From Melieria omissa (lineage: Eukaryota; Arthropoda; Insecta; Diptera; Ulidiidae), in assembly GCA_963971225.1 (NCBI GenBank), contig OZ020267.1, positions 150,253,927-150,317,926 of the forward strand: a stretch of DNA of 64,000 nt, read 5' to 3'. Within the stretch, counting starts at the first letter, position 1; every line of letters starts with the position of its first letter. Below the pieces are notes generated by a model that searched no databases, was not told the origin of the DNA, and saw only the letters and a list, made by a program, of their open reading frames with translations. Shown here in pieces: positions 23,961 through 36,764 of the stretch. Both the position numbers and the translations under genes were made by a program.

Positions 23961-26900
23961 TCATCTATCTATTAAAAAGCTTTTATGAATATTATTTATA
24001 TTATATTTGCACCATTTTCTTATTTCCTTCGTTATCTAAGAAAGCTTCAAGTACAAATTAAGTACATAAAAATTGTTCCACTTTTTACAGGAATATCCAC
24101 TGCCCTGAATTTTATAAATATTTCTGTAGAAAAAGTCACAATTGCCAGCTGCTAACCAGCTTCAAGTAAATATGTTTTGTTATTTCTTGGCAATGCAAAT
24201 TTGTTTACTACACTTTATAAATAGTTCTGCGAAAAACCCATAGTCGATTCTACCGTTTTACAAATATGTTTTAAAGCTAAAAATATCTGACAGCAAAAAC
24301 GTATATGTCACCAACATATCCACACAATGCACTCAAATACAAATATAAATACAATTATTTGTATACGATGCGATTCTCGAGCAAACTGTGTGAGCCAACG
24401 TCTGAGCTAAAAACTGTGTGGCCTTTTCACCCTCTTTCACTCGCTGTCTTTATTTCTGCATCTCTCTCTCTCTCTCAGTCACACTGGCACCCAAACCAAT
24501 TCAATTGCAGGTAGTCGAGGAAATTTTTAAAATGTGAACAATTCTGACATAAATTCCAACTGCATCACACCAGATGTTTTGCCATTTTGCTGCTTCCATT
24601 TATTTTCATTGTATTTCTGCCAATACAGTCAGAAAATGTGTTTGATGTAGACGTATATGTGGCAGGTGTGCCAACAAGTTTCTATTTCATTTCAATATAA
24701 TAAAGAAATAAACTGCACATAGCATACTTTCAGGCAGCGACGCATGTGAACATGAAATGCTGTTCGGTTGGTCATTTTTTGTAGAAAATCAAATCAAATT
24801 GACTGCAAGCGTAGAAAAGCTGTCATTTAACATAGCAACACACGACAGCAGAATAAAAAAATTCGTTTTCAATATTAGAGCAATGTAAAATGTGCTGTTT
24901 AAACAAAATCAGCACAAAAGTATGCAATGGAAATTTGAAGTAAATGAACTGGCGATTGACATGCAACAAAATCGCTGTGACGGTCAATTGCGGGGCTTAA
25001 CTGAGAGAGAGAAAACGTACAGTGCGAAGGCAAAAAAAAAATAGAAAAGTGTTAAAAAATTGAGAGAAAGTTGAAGATGACTTTAACAAAAACAAAAGGT
25101 CCCGTCGAAAAACCAATTTAACAAGATAAATACGCTGCAAACTGCATTTTAATGATGTAGCCAAGGCACACAGGACGAACGCGACAGTCGAGAGCGAAGC
25201 CATGTTGCACTCACACACACACACAGGCACACATAGAGTCACCACATCAGCGCAAATTGTAACAAATTGACGCAGCGTGCTGAAACGCAAATAAGCGCGC
25301 GCAGTACTTGACGAAGCGGCGAGTGAGGCCGCGCGGCCCGGAAGCGCAGCAAACGCGCCCAACTCGACGGCATGGAAACTGCAACAACGCACAGCACAGC
25401 CGGCAAACATCGACAATGCAGCAGCAGTTGACAAAAGCCAGGCATCGCGTCGACGCTGACGCTATGCTAATGAAGCAAATGCAGCCACAGCGCCGCAGGC
25501 TTTGGAAGCTGCACCCAACACGCCTGGCACACAATCGCAATTGTGCCGAGCAGCCAGCCAGCTCACATTATCGCAGGCAGCGAGGCGCACAGCGATGGTC
25601 GCCAAGGCGGAAGTAATGCTGCAATACAAGTCAGCTGCCACCGGAGATGCGTTGGCTGCAGGGCGCCAAAGCCAACCAAGAGGCTGCGTGCAAAAATTTA
25701 GTCGCCGCGTTGTGGAAAAAGTTGAGCGCTCAAGCATGCGGCAAGCATATGATAAGCTGCTGGCAGCCGCCGTGGCGTGTTGCACAAGTCAAGTCGAAAC
25801 TGTCATCGAGCTGTTTGTGTTGCTGTCGCTAAGCATTTTAGTCCGTTGCTGGCACTTAAGCGCACTTACACAGTTGCCACAGCGTTGAAGACTCAGAGCA
25901 TGTGTGTGAGTGTGCGCATAAATTTGAGAATTTAAATAAACGCTGATGTGGCACAAATGCTTTGGCAACTCTTGGAAAATTTACAGCCCAAAGACAAAAG
26001 CCCGAAAAGACCAGCGCAGCGCCAAGTAACTGCAGGTCACACAGGTGAGAGAGGCCAAGTTTTGGCATCTACAACGAACGCAAACACATTAAAGTGCAAC
26101 CATGCCGCGCCCAACCGAACCACCTGTCTGTCCGCAAACGAGTCATTTATGTCGAAGAAACAACTATTGCCGCTTAGATTTATGCGCGCCAAGTGTCTTA
26201 GGCTAATGGACCGCCTCACACCCATACATACACATGTTCTCATACACATAGAGAGCGAGAAATATATGCAACCATATGTTGCAACACTGCATTTCTGCCG
26301 TATTGCCTGCTGTGCTAATGTCAGCGCAGAGCAGCGTCAACTCTCAGCTCTCGCTCCACTTTTGCCACTCCACTGTTTTCAGCTATTTATGCCACTGTGC
26401 AACACTGTGTCCTTCTGCTCACCGCTTCCCTGGGGTTTTTGTGTCTTAATGTATTTTTTATGATTTCAAATACTTGACGCCGCATATTCTTGCATCCTTT
26501 GGCGCTGATAAGGATTTACATGCACCATTCTACCTGCCGCGCTCACATGGTCGCCGCAAAGCAATGTAAAGTCTTGATGAATTATGCGCCCGTTGAGTAT
26601 TTAAATTGAGGTTTTCTCTTTATGTTTTTTTCCATTTTCTTTCCTTTCCTTTCCTTTGCTGAGAAACGGCTGCAGTGGGCACTTGGCGCGCCCGCGCAGC
26701 TACTAATGGGAGCGTGAGCGAGTGCTGCGGCCGAGTGCTGATTTGAATATGTCCCATTTATCTGACGTGTCAGTTGGGTCTTTAAAAAGCGACTTTATTG
26801 CGTTCGCATGCAAATGACTGAATCACAGTCAGGTTATGCACCAAACTGCTAGAAAGTGTGTTGTTACTACATAAAAACAAAGAAGTGGCAACTTTTAAGT

Positions 26901-27589
26901 AGCAAGTTTGCGTAATCAAAAAACTTAGATTTTATATATTAGTGTTCTTTTTAGTATATATGTATAACTTTACATAAGGTAAACATAATGCAACATTGCT
27001 AGTGTTTACCATCAGAGACTTTAGGCCAGTTTTTGTAGAGTAAATAGTTAAAATTTGATGAAAGCAACAAGCAATAATTTAACTGTGCCCAGATAATGTG
27101 TTTGGTTTGGTGTGCCAGATATACTGAAGGTTTATTACTTGCAACAAAAATTAAACCAGGAAGACTAAAACGTGACTACAGATACTCAAATATTAAACCG
27201 TAAGAAATTAGGAGTCTTTCGAGCGCTTAAACACTCGAAAGCCCAGCCAATCCGAACTATCACCAATGCCACTACGAAATAATGTTATAAAATAACGGTA
27301 AAAATATTTATAACAATTTTTTAAATTCTTTTATTTAGGTTTAGCTTTTACTTAGCTTTAAAAAATAGTAAAAGAGACACACGATTTTTTGTTAAAGGGA
27401 TAAAAACCATATTTTATAAAAACCCTCAATTGAGTCATTTTGACCACTTCGGGCATTCTAATGTTAAGCTTTCCTCGAATGTTAGTATATAGTACTAAGA
27501 TTGATTATGTATGCGTATCTGTGGTATCAGCATTAAGTTTTTACTTAACTGCTTTGGTGGTTCTTTGCAAACAACTTTCATTTGCACAC
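23961..27589. other. non-coding, no gene recognised
   Basis: This region includes the highest GC stretch of the window outside the Ig exons (25180-26120), with many overlapping frames on both strands but no domain or plausible splice chain. A (TC)n run lies at 24461-24478 and CCTTT repeats at 26636-26657. The GC-rich segment could be a regulatory region or an unrecognised 5' exon. Confidence 0.45.
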
Positions 27590-29030
27590 GAATTTTTCCA
27601 ATCGGACCCATCAAACTACGATCAAACCCAGTTTAACACTTTGGATGGGATCGGTTCAGTTGGTTGTCATTCATTGTCTGGACTCACCAAACTATCATCA
27701 AACTATGATAACACAGAGTTTAACGTTTTCAGTGAAATCACTTCAATTATTTGGCATTCATTGCCTGTATACATCAAACTATCATCAAACTATGATAAGA
27801 CACAGTTTAACACTTCGGGTGGAATCCCTTCAGTTCTTTGTCATACATTATTTCGACCCATTAAACAATTATCAAATTATGATAAGACACAGTTTAACGC
27901 TTCGGGTGGGATCACTTCAATTAGTTGTCTTATCAAACAATGCTCAGACTTAAATTCATATTTCGGGTGGGATCACATCAGTTTTGTGTAATTCATTGCC
28001 TGGACCCATCAAACATGATCAAACTATAAGACACAGTTTAACACTTCGGGTGATATCGCTTCAATTAGTTGTCATTCATTGCCTGGACCCATCAAGATTT
28101 ATCAAACTATGACACAGTTTAACGCTTCTGGTGGAATAACTTAAATTAGTTGTACCATCAAACAATGATTAGACTCAATTTAATATTTCGTGTGGGATCA
28201 CATCAGTTTTGTGTCATTCATTGTCTGGACCCATCAAACCATGATCAAACTATAAGACACAGTTTAACACTTCGGTTGGGATCACTTCGGTTGGGATCAC
28301 TTCAGTAGTTTAGAATTCATTGCCTGGGCCCATCAAACTATCATCACACTATGATCAGACTCATTTTATTATTTCAGTTGGTACCGTTGGTTGTTATTGA
28401 TTGCCTGGACCCATCAAACTATGATAAGACAGAGTTTAACGTTTTGAGTGAAATCAGTTCAATTATTTGGCATTCATTGCCTGTATCCATCAAACTATCA
28501 TCAAACTATGATAAGACACAGTTTAACGTTTTGAGTGGTATCGCTTCAATTAGTTGTCATTCATTGCCTGGATCCATCCAACAATTATCAAACTATGATC
28601 AGGCTCATTTTAACATTTCGGGTGGCACCACTTCAGTTGGTTTTCATGCATTACCAGGATCCATCAAAATGATCAGACTCCGCTTAACGATGCGGGTTGG
28701 ATTGATTTAGTTGGATGTTATTCATTGTCTGGACCCATCAAACCATGATACAACTATAAGACACAGTTACAATGATTAGACTCAATTTAATATTTCGGGT
28801 TGTTTCACTTCACTTAGTTGTCAATCATTGCCTGGACTTATCAAACTATCATCAAACTATGATCAGCTACTATTTAACACTTCGGGTGTTATCGCTTCAT
28901 CCATCAAACTATCATTAAATCATTACTAAAGAGAGTTTAACGCTTGAGTTGTTCCATAAAACTATGATCAGACTCAGTTAAATATTTCTACTTGCAACAC
29001 TTCAGTTGATTGTCATTCACTGCCTGAATA
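27590..29030. repeat. degenerate minisatellite, unit about 85 bp
   Basis: About fourteen copies are built from CATCAAACTATCATCAAACT, ATGATAAGACACAGTTTAAC, CTTCGGGTGGGATCACTTCA and GTTGTCATTCATTGCCTGG. Where units are 84-87 bases the frame stays open, giving repeated peptide units such as SNYDKTQFN..GGI (frames 27440-27991 and 28351-28710). I read these as by-products of a unit length divisible by three. Confidence 0.9.
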
Positions 29031-29614
29031 GGTGAACATGTTGATGATAGGAAACCAGAATTCAGAGTAGAGATCCATTTGTATAGCCTGTGCTCTCGGA
29101 AGTGTCCTTGTCATGAAAAACACATTGAATTACTAGACTTTCATTGAACTTTTGTCCAAAATTCATGGAATCATAAGATTTTGTGGCTTTAGGAAGATCC
29201 CCTCTTGATCCCCCCTGACCATAAAATTCTGTTGTGCTACAAAATTATTTCGTTATTATTATTATACAACCTCCTATTTATTAAATTTCCTTAATTTTTG
29301 TTTTCATATTTGTGGAAGTTACAGCATACGAGCAGCGTGGATCCTTCAGTAGTCTAAGAGAGAAACGTTTTAATGATTAAGTAGTATAAATAGTTAGATT
29401 TCAGCACTCAGTTCTGGTACTAAAGATGTCAGTTATGCTTACCTATGATCTTCTATGCAGGGTTTGAGGTTTCCTGAGTTCTTGGACAAGGGTTTTCGGG
29501 ATTTCGAAAGATGAGTTGTGGCACCTGAAGATTTGGCTTCTTTGCATAAGCGAGAATACATAATCGCTTCTCTTTTCTATTACCTCTTCTTAGACTTCAC
29601 TCATACCGAATTAC

Positions 29615-29869
29615 TTAACCCTCGGATGGACTTTGTCGTCTGGCCAGACGAAATGGTTCAAACAAATAAAAAACTCACAGATTCATCTCCCTTTTACAGT
29701 GTATTTATGGGTAACTAAGTTAGTATATATGAACATAATTTGTATATATATATACTTACGTCATCTGTCATTGTGCTTTACCTTTGTCAGAAGCCTCGCC
29801 CAGTTTTCGTCTGGCCAGACGACAAAGTGCAAATGTGTAGTAACTATTTACTGCCCATCGGAGGGTTAA
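29615..29869. mobile_element. piggyBac-like MITE, family A, 255 bp
   Basis: TTAA on both sides with ends CCCTCGGATGGACTTTG and, reversed, CCCTCCGATGGGCAG. A perfect 14-bp palindrome CGTCTGGCCAGACG occurs at 29637-29650 and again at 29808-29821. There is no coding content. Confidence 0.87.
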
Positions 29870-29929
29870 ATATTTTCGCATAATTTTCAATATGTTTCGC
29901 TTCCACCACAAAGTTATCTTTCTCCATTT

Positions 29930-30510
29930 GTCTTATTAAATTAAGAATATATATATATATATTTAAAAATTAAAAATAGTATTAAAAATTAGATTAAAAA
30001 TATTACCAATACATATTTTTAAAAATTGAAAAAATATAAAATATATTTATTATTTTGAAATTGTTTCCATGTCAAATAATTTTTGTTTTTATGCAAAAAA
30101 TTTGTCTCTCTAAAAACGTAGACTTGCCTTACAAATGTAACTTTACTATGTTTAAAATGTTCAAAAACTTGCCTCTTCACATTAAAAAATTTATTTTTAA
30201 AAATTGTTTCCATATCAGAAAAATTTACACAATTTTTTTTTAATTCTTTAATAAAAAAATTTGTCGCTCTACAAAATTTCGACTTTATTTGTTTTAAAAG
30301 TTAAACATTACTATGTTTTAAAATGTTAAAAAACTTGCCTCTTCACATTAAAAAATATATTTTTAAAAATTTTTTCCATTTCAAAAAAATTTACAAAATT
30401 TTTTAATTCTTTAATAAAAAAATTTGTCGCTCTAAAAATTTCGACTTTATTTGTTTTAAAAGTTTAACATTACTGTGTTTTAAAATGTTAAAAAACTTGC
30501 ACCTTCACAG
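29930..30510. repeat. AT-rich DNA with a duplicated 180-bp block
   Basis: The block ACTTGCCTCTTCACATTAAA, followed by AAAATTTGTCGCTCTAAAAA, occurs at about 30085-30235, 30245-30400 and 30420-30510 with growing divergence, so it is a threefold tandem repeat. (AT)n runs lie at 29947-29963. No gene is seen. Confidence 0.75.
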
Positions 30511-32129
30511 CTAATGCTTTACTTATGCACAACTAACGCCAACACTCGCGACGAGGTGAGAAAAAGCGCTGTCGCAACTGTCACAACTGTCAGTCTAGCA
30601 GAAGCACTCAAATTTATTTACAAACTCATTCGTTTAACACACATAAGCAGACACACCCACTCAACCGGCAACAGCAGACAACAAACACGGCACAACACAC
30701 ACACGTAGACTTTCATACGCTCACCTATGCATAAGTTGCACATTCACTTAATTAAAAAAAGTCACAAGTATCATAAAAGCGCATCACTCATGGCAAAAGG
30801 CAAGAAAACTGAATAAGCATACAAGAAAACAAAAACAAAAACAACAATGTCTGTTCGAGCAGTAACTCAGTTTACATGTCAGCACACAAACAACAACAAC
30901 ACGCTTGCCACACGTAGTGCAACATACAACGGAATCGTAGGCGGTGCATGCACTCCTTGCATTGCAGTGTTTATATGTTTGTGTGTGTGTGTGTGAATGC
31001 GTTTATGCAAAGTAATAATTTTTGCACATAAATTGCGGTGCAGTGGAAAAAAGGGAATTTAATTTTCATTCAACACCATAAAAGGCATTTTAATAATTTT
31101 CGTCATTTGCGAAATGCGTACACAACGCATGCGCGACAGACACTCACACAGCTACAACAGCCAAGACAACACAATGGCGCAACGACGAACGAACAACAGC
31201 GATAGCAGCGCAACTTAAACGTGAATGCGCGCGAAAACTTTCCCAAGCATATTTTTTGCAGCATGTGGCAACGCATGCTGTCACGTTGTCGTTGCATGAG
31301 GTGACAGGGCGGCAGGGCGCACCAACAAGTTGTTTATGCGGCTCATGATATTGAAAAAGTTGGTCATGAGGTGAAGCGAATAAAACAAAAAACTGCAACA
31401 TCAAAAAGTATGGCAACGCCATGTTAAGGTAACCACATAAAGTGGCAGCACAATTGAAAATTGCATAAAAACTTGTTTATTGCTGCGAATTATGATTGTT
31501 TCACTCTCTTCGAGCGTGAAAGTTGCGATTTATTCGAGTGCAACAAATATCTGCGTTGCCAGTTTGTGGTGAAATTTTGCCGACCAACTAAAATGCAATA
31601 AACATTTTGCGGCTTTGAATGGCAAAATTTTGCAATAGTGAGCAACGACAATAAAGTTATTGAACAGTTAGTGTGAAACTTGTTGTTCAATTTTTAAGCG
31701 TAACCGAAACAAGTTTTTTCCATGACTAACAACTTCACTAACTGTTCCATAAATTTTTGGTAGTCAAGTTTTTTGACCAAAGTTTAAGCGCATAAATGAA
31801 GGAAAAAGTTTCTTTGAGTGACCAATGCGACATTGTGACAAAGTTGTCAACAATTGTGAAAATATTTTGTGTTTTGTTTTGGATGAGTTTTTGTTCAATT
31901 ACACACACTTCTGTGATATACAAATTTTTTGTATTTAAGTTAAGTTTTATATTTCGATTTAACTTTGTTTCATATGAAATCGTTGTAGCTGAATCAGAAT
32001 GTGGTTCGTGTATAACTATTGACAAACAATTTGTGACAGCTTTTGGAAGAAAAATTTATGACAATTATTACAAATTTATTTGAACTGGTGATAACCAAAG
32101 TTGCGGTCTAATACACAAATCACTGAGTC
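30511..32129. other. non-coding, no gene recognised
   Basis: CA-rich and GT-rich patches (30695-30705, 30980-30996). Frames are short and without motifs. Confidence 0.5.
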
Positions 32130-33490
32130 ATAGTTGCAGTAACAAAAGAAGAAGAAAGAGCAGTAACGGAAGGAAGAAAGGAACGATGGATATCAATGAA
32201 GAAGAAATATCAGTAAAACAGGGATACAAAAGAGAAGTTATAGAAGAAGAAGAAAGAGCAGCAATAAAAGAAGAAGAAAGAGCAATAATAGACGGAAGGA
32301 AGGAACGTTGGATATCAACAAAGAAGAAAAATTAGTAAAATAAGGATACAAAAGAGCTTTTATAGAAGAAGAAGAAAGAGCAGTAACAAGAGAAGAAGAA
32401 GGAGCAATAATAGAATAATAGATGGATATCAATGAAGAAGAAAAATTAGTAAAATAAGGAAACAAAAGAGCTTTTATAGAAGAAGAAGAAGAAGAAAGAG
32501 CAGTAACAAGAGAAGAAGAAGGAGCAATAATGGAAGGAAGTAAGGAAAGAGCAAAGCACAATGGTTTCCGAGTGCATGAAAAATAGCAAGCAGATTCGAT
32601 TCAAATACTCTCAGGAAGTCTTAACTTTAGGATCAGTGATGTAGATGAACGGATGGGAAGAAACTGGAAATAATTTTGCAAGAAAAAGGAACCGCTTTAA
32701 AAAAAAGTACGCAGAAATTGAAATGAATGAAGAATAGCAAGCAGACTTATAGAAATAATAATGATACGAAAAGAAGGAATTGATGTAAGGAAAAGTATGA
32801 AGAAAATGAACTGAATGCAGAATAACAAGCAGACCAATAAAAATAGTCATAGAAGGTCTCAAGTTAAGGATCAGTGATGTGGACGAACCGATGAAGAAGG
32901 ACTGGAAATAATAAAACGAAAAGAATAAATTTAAGTGTAAGAAAAATTATGTAGAAACTAAAATGAGTGAAGAATAGCAACAAGACTGATAAAAATAATG
33001 ACTATTTTTGAAGAAGAAGATCTGAAGTTCAGGAATAGTAATATAGATGAATAGATTAAGAGAGGCTGAACGTAATATTGCGAAAAGATAAAACCGTTTA
33101 AGGCAAAAAGTTGTAGAAAGTGAATTGAATGAAGTGAACTGATAGCAAGCAAAATGACAGAAAGAAGGTGGGAAGCTTTGAATTAGTGATGTCCATGAAA
33201 AGAGGAAGAGTTACTGGAAATAATGAAATGAAAAAATAAATAAATAAAAAAATAAATAAACAAATTTAGGAACAAATACGTAGAAAAGAAAATGAATGAA
33301 GAATAACAGGCGGACTGATAGAATTATTCATAGAAGGTCTGAAACTATAAACCAGTAGAAAAAAAGAGAATGTCGAAAATGAAATGCTTGAAAAATAGCA
33401 TGCAGACTGATAGAAGTAGTCATAGAATATCTGAAATTCAGAATATGTATAAGACCTTCTGCAGCTTGGGACCAGTGATATAGAAAACGA
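32130..33490. repeat. purine-rich tandem array
   Basis: At 32140-32540 units of about 105 bp are rich in GAAGAAGAAAGAGCAGTAAC. From 32590 to 33490 units of about 150 bp share GGATCAGTGATGTAGATGAA, GAATAGCAAGCAGACTGATA and GTATGTAGAAAATGAAATGA. The top strand is strongly purine-biased. Serine/leucine-rich minus-strand frames here (for example 32238-32561) are shadows of it. Confidence 0.88.
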
Positions 33491-33639
33491 CAGAAGCTGA
33501 TCATAAATTATAAAAGAAAATTAAAGTGATCTTTATTTTAAAGCAAACGAGAACAACAGGATCCAGCTGTCGATAAAATTATATTGAAAAAAAAAACGTT
33601 TCTATTACGTGTTGTTTGACTTTGAAATAGTCTCCTTGC

Positions 33640-34700
33640 TGTCTCCATGTACCCCAACACTTATGTCCTCGATCTACTCAAATGAAGTGTCTTCATGTTC
33701 TTTCTTCAAAAACCTGTCTCCGGACGTCCTGTCTACCCCCTTTCTTCTGGAACTAATGCAATGCTACCCAACGCACCTGAAGTTGGCACTTTAAAAGAAA
33801 AAAGTGAATGACAGGAACCAACTACCGATAAGAAGAGAGGTGACATCAGAAGTAGACAGAATTAAAGAAAATGAAGATGACAGATATATGGAAAAACCAT
33901 ACCAAGTTTCAATGACCTCACTCTACTCAAATTAAGTGTCTTCAAGTTCCTCCTGGGTGATGCCTTACGTCCTTCTTGAACTAATGCAATGCTACACAAC
34001 TCCTGAAGTTGGCACTTTAAAAGGTAAAAGTGAATGACAGAAATCAGCTGTCGATAACAAGAGCAGTAGACAGAAGAAAGAACAAGAAGAAGAAAGTTTC
34101 AATGACCTAGTTTTACTCAAATGAAGTGTCTTCAAGTTCTTTCTTCAAAAACCTGTCTCCCGACGTCCTGTCTATCCCCTTACGTCCTTCTTGAACTAAT
34201 GCAATGCTACACAATGCCTGAAGTTGGCGCTTTAAAAGGCAAAAAGGAATGACAGAAACCAACTGCCGATAAGAAAAGAGGTGACATCCAAAGAAGACAG
34301 AAGGAAAGGAAAAGAAGAAGAAAGATATATAGAAAAAGTAAACCAAGTTTCAATGACCTCATTCTACTCAAATGAAGTGTCTTCAAGTTATTCCTTCAAA
34401 AACTTGTTCCAAAATGTCCTGACTGTCCTCTAAGGTCCTTCTTAAACTAATGCAATGCTACCCAACTCTGACGTTGGTACTTCAAAAGGCAAAAGTGAAT
34501 GAGAGGAACCAGCTGTCGATAAGAAGAGAAGTGACATCTGAAGTAAACAGAAGAAAAAAAAAAAAAGTTATAAAGAAAAAGTAAACCAAGTTTCAATGAC
34601 CTCGTTCTACTCAAATGAAGTGTCTTCTAGTTCTTCCTTAAAAAACTTGTTTCAGAACTAATGCAATGCTGCACAGCGCTGAAGTTGTCGCTTTAATTGA
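33640..34700. repeat. tandem array, unit about 245 bp
   Basis: About five copies contain GTTTCAATGACCTC, TACTCAAATGAAGTGTCTTC, AACTAATGCAATGCTACACA, CCTGAAGTTGGC and CAGCTGTCGATAAGAAGAGA. Starts are near 33665, 33910, 34100, 34350 and 34595; the third interval is shorter (about 190). It directly follows the purine-rich array. Confidence 0.88.
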
Positions 34701-36214
34701 AATTGCTTTGATTTAAAAACAAACCTCTGACATGTTCTTTCAATAAAACTAAACATTTTCAAATTGTTTGCTTAGCATATTTTCTTTTTATTATTTATTA
34801 TTTAATATTTTTTTTATTTTTTAATTTTTATATTTTTATAATTTTTCTTTATATTTTTAATTGATTTAACATTTTTAGACTAAATTTTCCATCAAACACT
34901 CCCACAGCCATCTCGAACCTTAGAATCCTCAACAATGTCTTCAACTAAAATGTATTCACAATTTCTTTAAATTAAATCAACAAAAAACGACCAACATTTC
35001 CATGTCCAGCAATTGTTTCTCTGGCAACAATGCTGACATTAATGACATTTTAACGTCTCAGGTGACGTCGACAAGTTGCAATGCAATTTTTTTGTTTTGC
35101 CATTTTTTCGCGCTAGAATTTTCCAACGCTTCGGCTCGTTGCCTTTGTTCGCTGGTTTCGCCTGTCATCCGCTGGAAATGCATTTTTAATTACTGCATAA
35201 AAGCGTATAACTTACAAACTTTTATTTTCCTTTCATTTGCATTGCAGTTTTGTCGGCGTTTGCCTTCTTTCATTTGCCTTCGTTGCGTTGTTATTTTGCA
35301 CATATTTTCATTGGCGTTGCCACGAAAAATTTCCGCTTTCTGCACTCAGCTCGAGTTGTGCTAATTAATGTCGAAACACAAACACAGCGACGGCAGCTGA
35401 GTGCGCAAAAAAGCTTGCGGCCAGTGGGCAAGAAAAATTGAATAGCGCCACTTTTAGCCGAGCGACAGACAAGCAGTCAGACAGACCGACAATCGGACAC
35501 ACAGAGAGACAGTCAGAGCGGCACCTGGCCAGGCTATCGTCAGCAGCGCGTAGGCAGCAAGAAGACAGACGGAAAAAATTTCAAAAAAAAAGTGTTGACG
35601 TGCTGACAGTTTGGGCCGCGTTGAGTTTGTTAAATGGATATGAGTTGCGCGCCGAGCGCCAAACCGCGCCGCGCACCGTTCGCTTGAATGCATAAACAAT
35701 TGAAATTTGAAACCGGAAGTTTCTAGTAGAAATTAGCGCGCTCCGCTCGCTGGCTGCAGCCCCAATTGCGAGTGGCCGGAAATGCTGTGCTGGCTGTGCC
35801 GGATGCGCGGACCAAGTAAGAAACTCCGACTTCCAACTCAACTCAACTAAACTCAACTCAAATGCGTTAACCTCGCGCTCGAACTGTGCTGGTTGCTGGC
35901 CAACCGAAGCGCGCTGCAGAGGGGCGTGAAAAATGCATAAAGTTTCGTTGTCTGAAATCCTTCGGGTATAAATGAAACGCACAACTTTTTTCGCCATTGT
36001 TTCGTTGATTTTCGTCCAATCTCCACCATTATTGTGTTTGTTGCATTGCACTGTCTTGTTATTGTTGTTGTTGTTTTTCATCTTATTGTTGTTATTTGTC
36101 AGCGGAATTGCATAGTTTATGAATGAAAGCGGAAACAGCTTCAATCCGCGCAAATGGCATCAGCGAAGCGGCAAATCGAGTTTCGTGCAGTTTTGTTGCG
36201 TTTCTGTTGTGCAT
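34701..36214. other. non-coding or possible 5' UTR region, no gene recognised
   Basis: The stretch 35360-35900 is relatively GC-rich with purine-rich repeats (GACAGACAAGCAGTCAGACA) and overlapping frames. A short ATG frame at 35782 runs to a phase-1 GTAAGA donor at 35816, which would match the next Ig exon phase, but its peptide is not a signal sequence. I list it only as a possible upstream exon region. Confidence 0.35.
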
Positions 36215-36305
36215 AGAAAGTTGTGTTGCGTTGTGTTGTGTTGTGTTATGTTGTGTTGGGTTGGGTTGGGTTGGGTTGTGTTGTGGTGTGTTGTGTTGTA
36301 TTGAC
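36215..36305. repeat. (GTTGT/GTTGG)n pentanucleotide array
   Basis: About sixteen pentamers of GTTGT, with a central run of GTTGG units, form an array that abuts the MITE at 36356 within about 50 bases. Cysteine/valine-rich open frames across it are artefacts. Confidence 0.93.
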
Positions 36306-36355
36306 CGGCGTGCAGCGTTCAAATTGACAATGAGCGACATTATGCGAGTTGGAAT

Positions 36356-36756
36356 ATGCGCATCATATATGTAATACTTCTATATTGGCACTAACGTATC
36401 TTCACAATGTGTTTTCATTCGGAAATCAAAGGGAGACAAGCGATGAGACAGAAAACACGAAATTTTGTGAATGTATTTCTATGCGTGTATACATGTGCAC
36501 TTCTACACATGAACAACTGTGAAACTGCTCCAGGGGCGGTCGAAGAAATTTCAGTTAATTTCGACAAATTTTTATTTTTTCCAGTCAATTTTTTTCCCGC
36601 CTGAACGCACCTGACTTTTTTGCCACTTTTGACAGCTGTCAGAGTACATTCGTTTATCGCTTTCTCGCTCATATTTCACTATTGCTGTACTGTGATGTTG
36701 GCGAATGCACTTTGAGCTTAGTGCCAATATAGAAGTATTACATATATGATGCGCAT
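36356..36756. mobile_element. MITE with perfect 39-bp inverted ends
   Basis: The segments 36356-36394 and 36718-36756 are exact reverse complements over 39 bases, starting ATGCGCATCATATATGTAAT. The 401-bp element has no obvious target-site duplication and no transposase. The superfamily is not assigned. It lies just right of a (GTTGT)n array. Confidence 0.85.
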
Positions 36757-36764
36757 CCTTATGG

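Noticed and set aside
32238..32561. Serine-rich 107-codon minus-strand frame
   Set aside because: It is a shadow of the purine-rich GAAGAAGAAAG array.
27590..34700. Tandem arrays as CRISPR
   Set aside because: Units are degenerate, spacers are not unique, and the DNA is eukaryotic.
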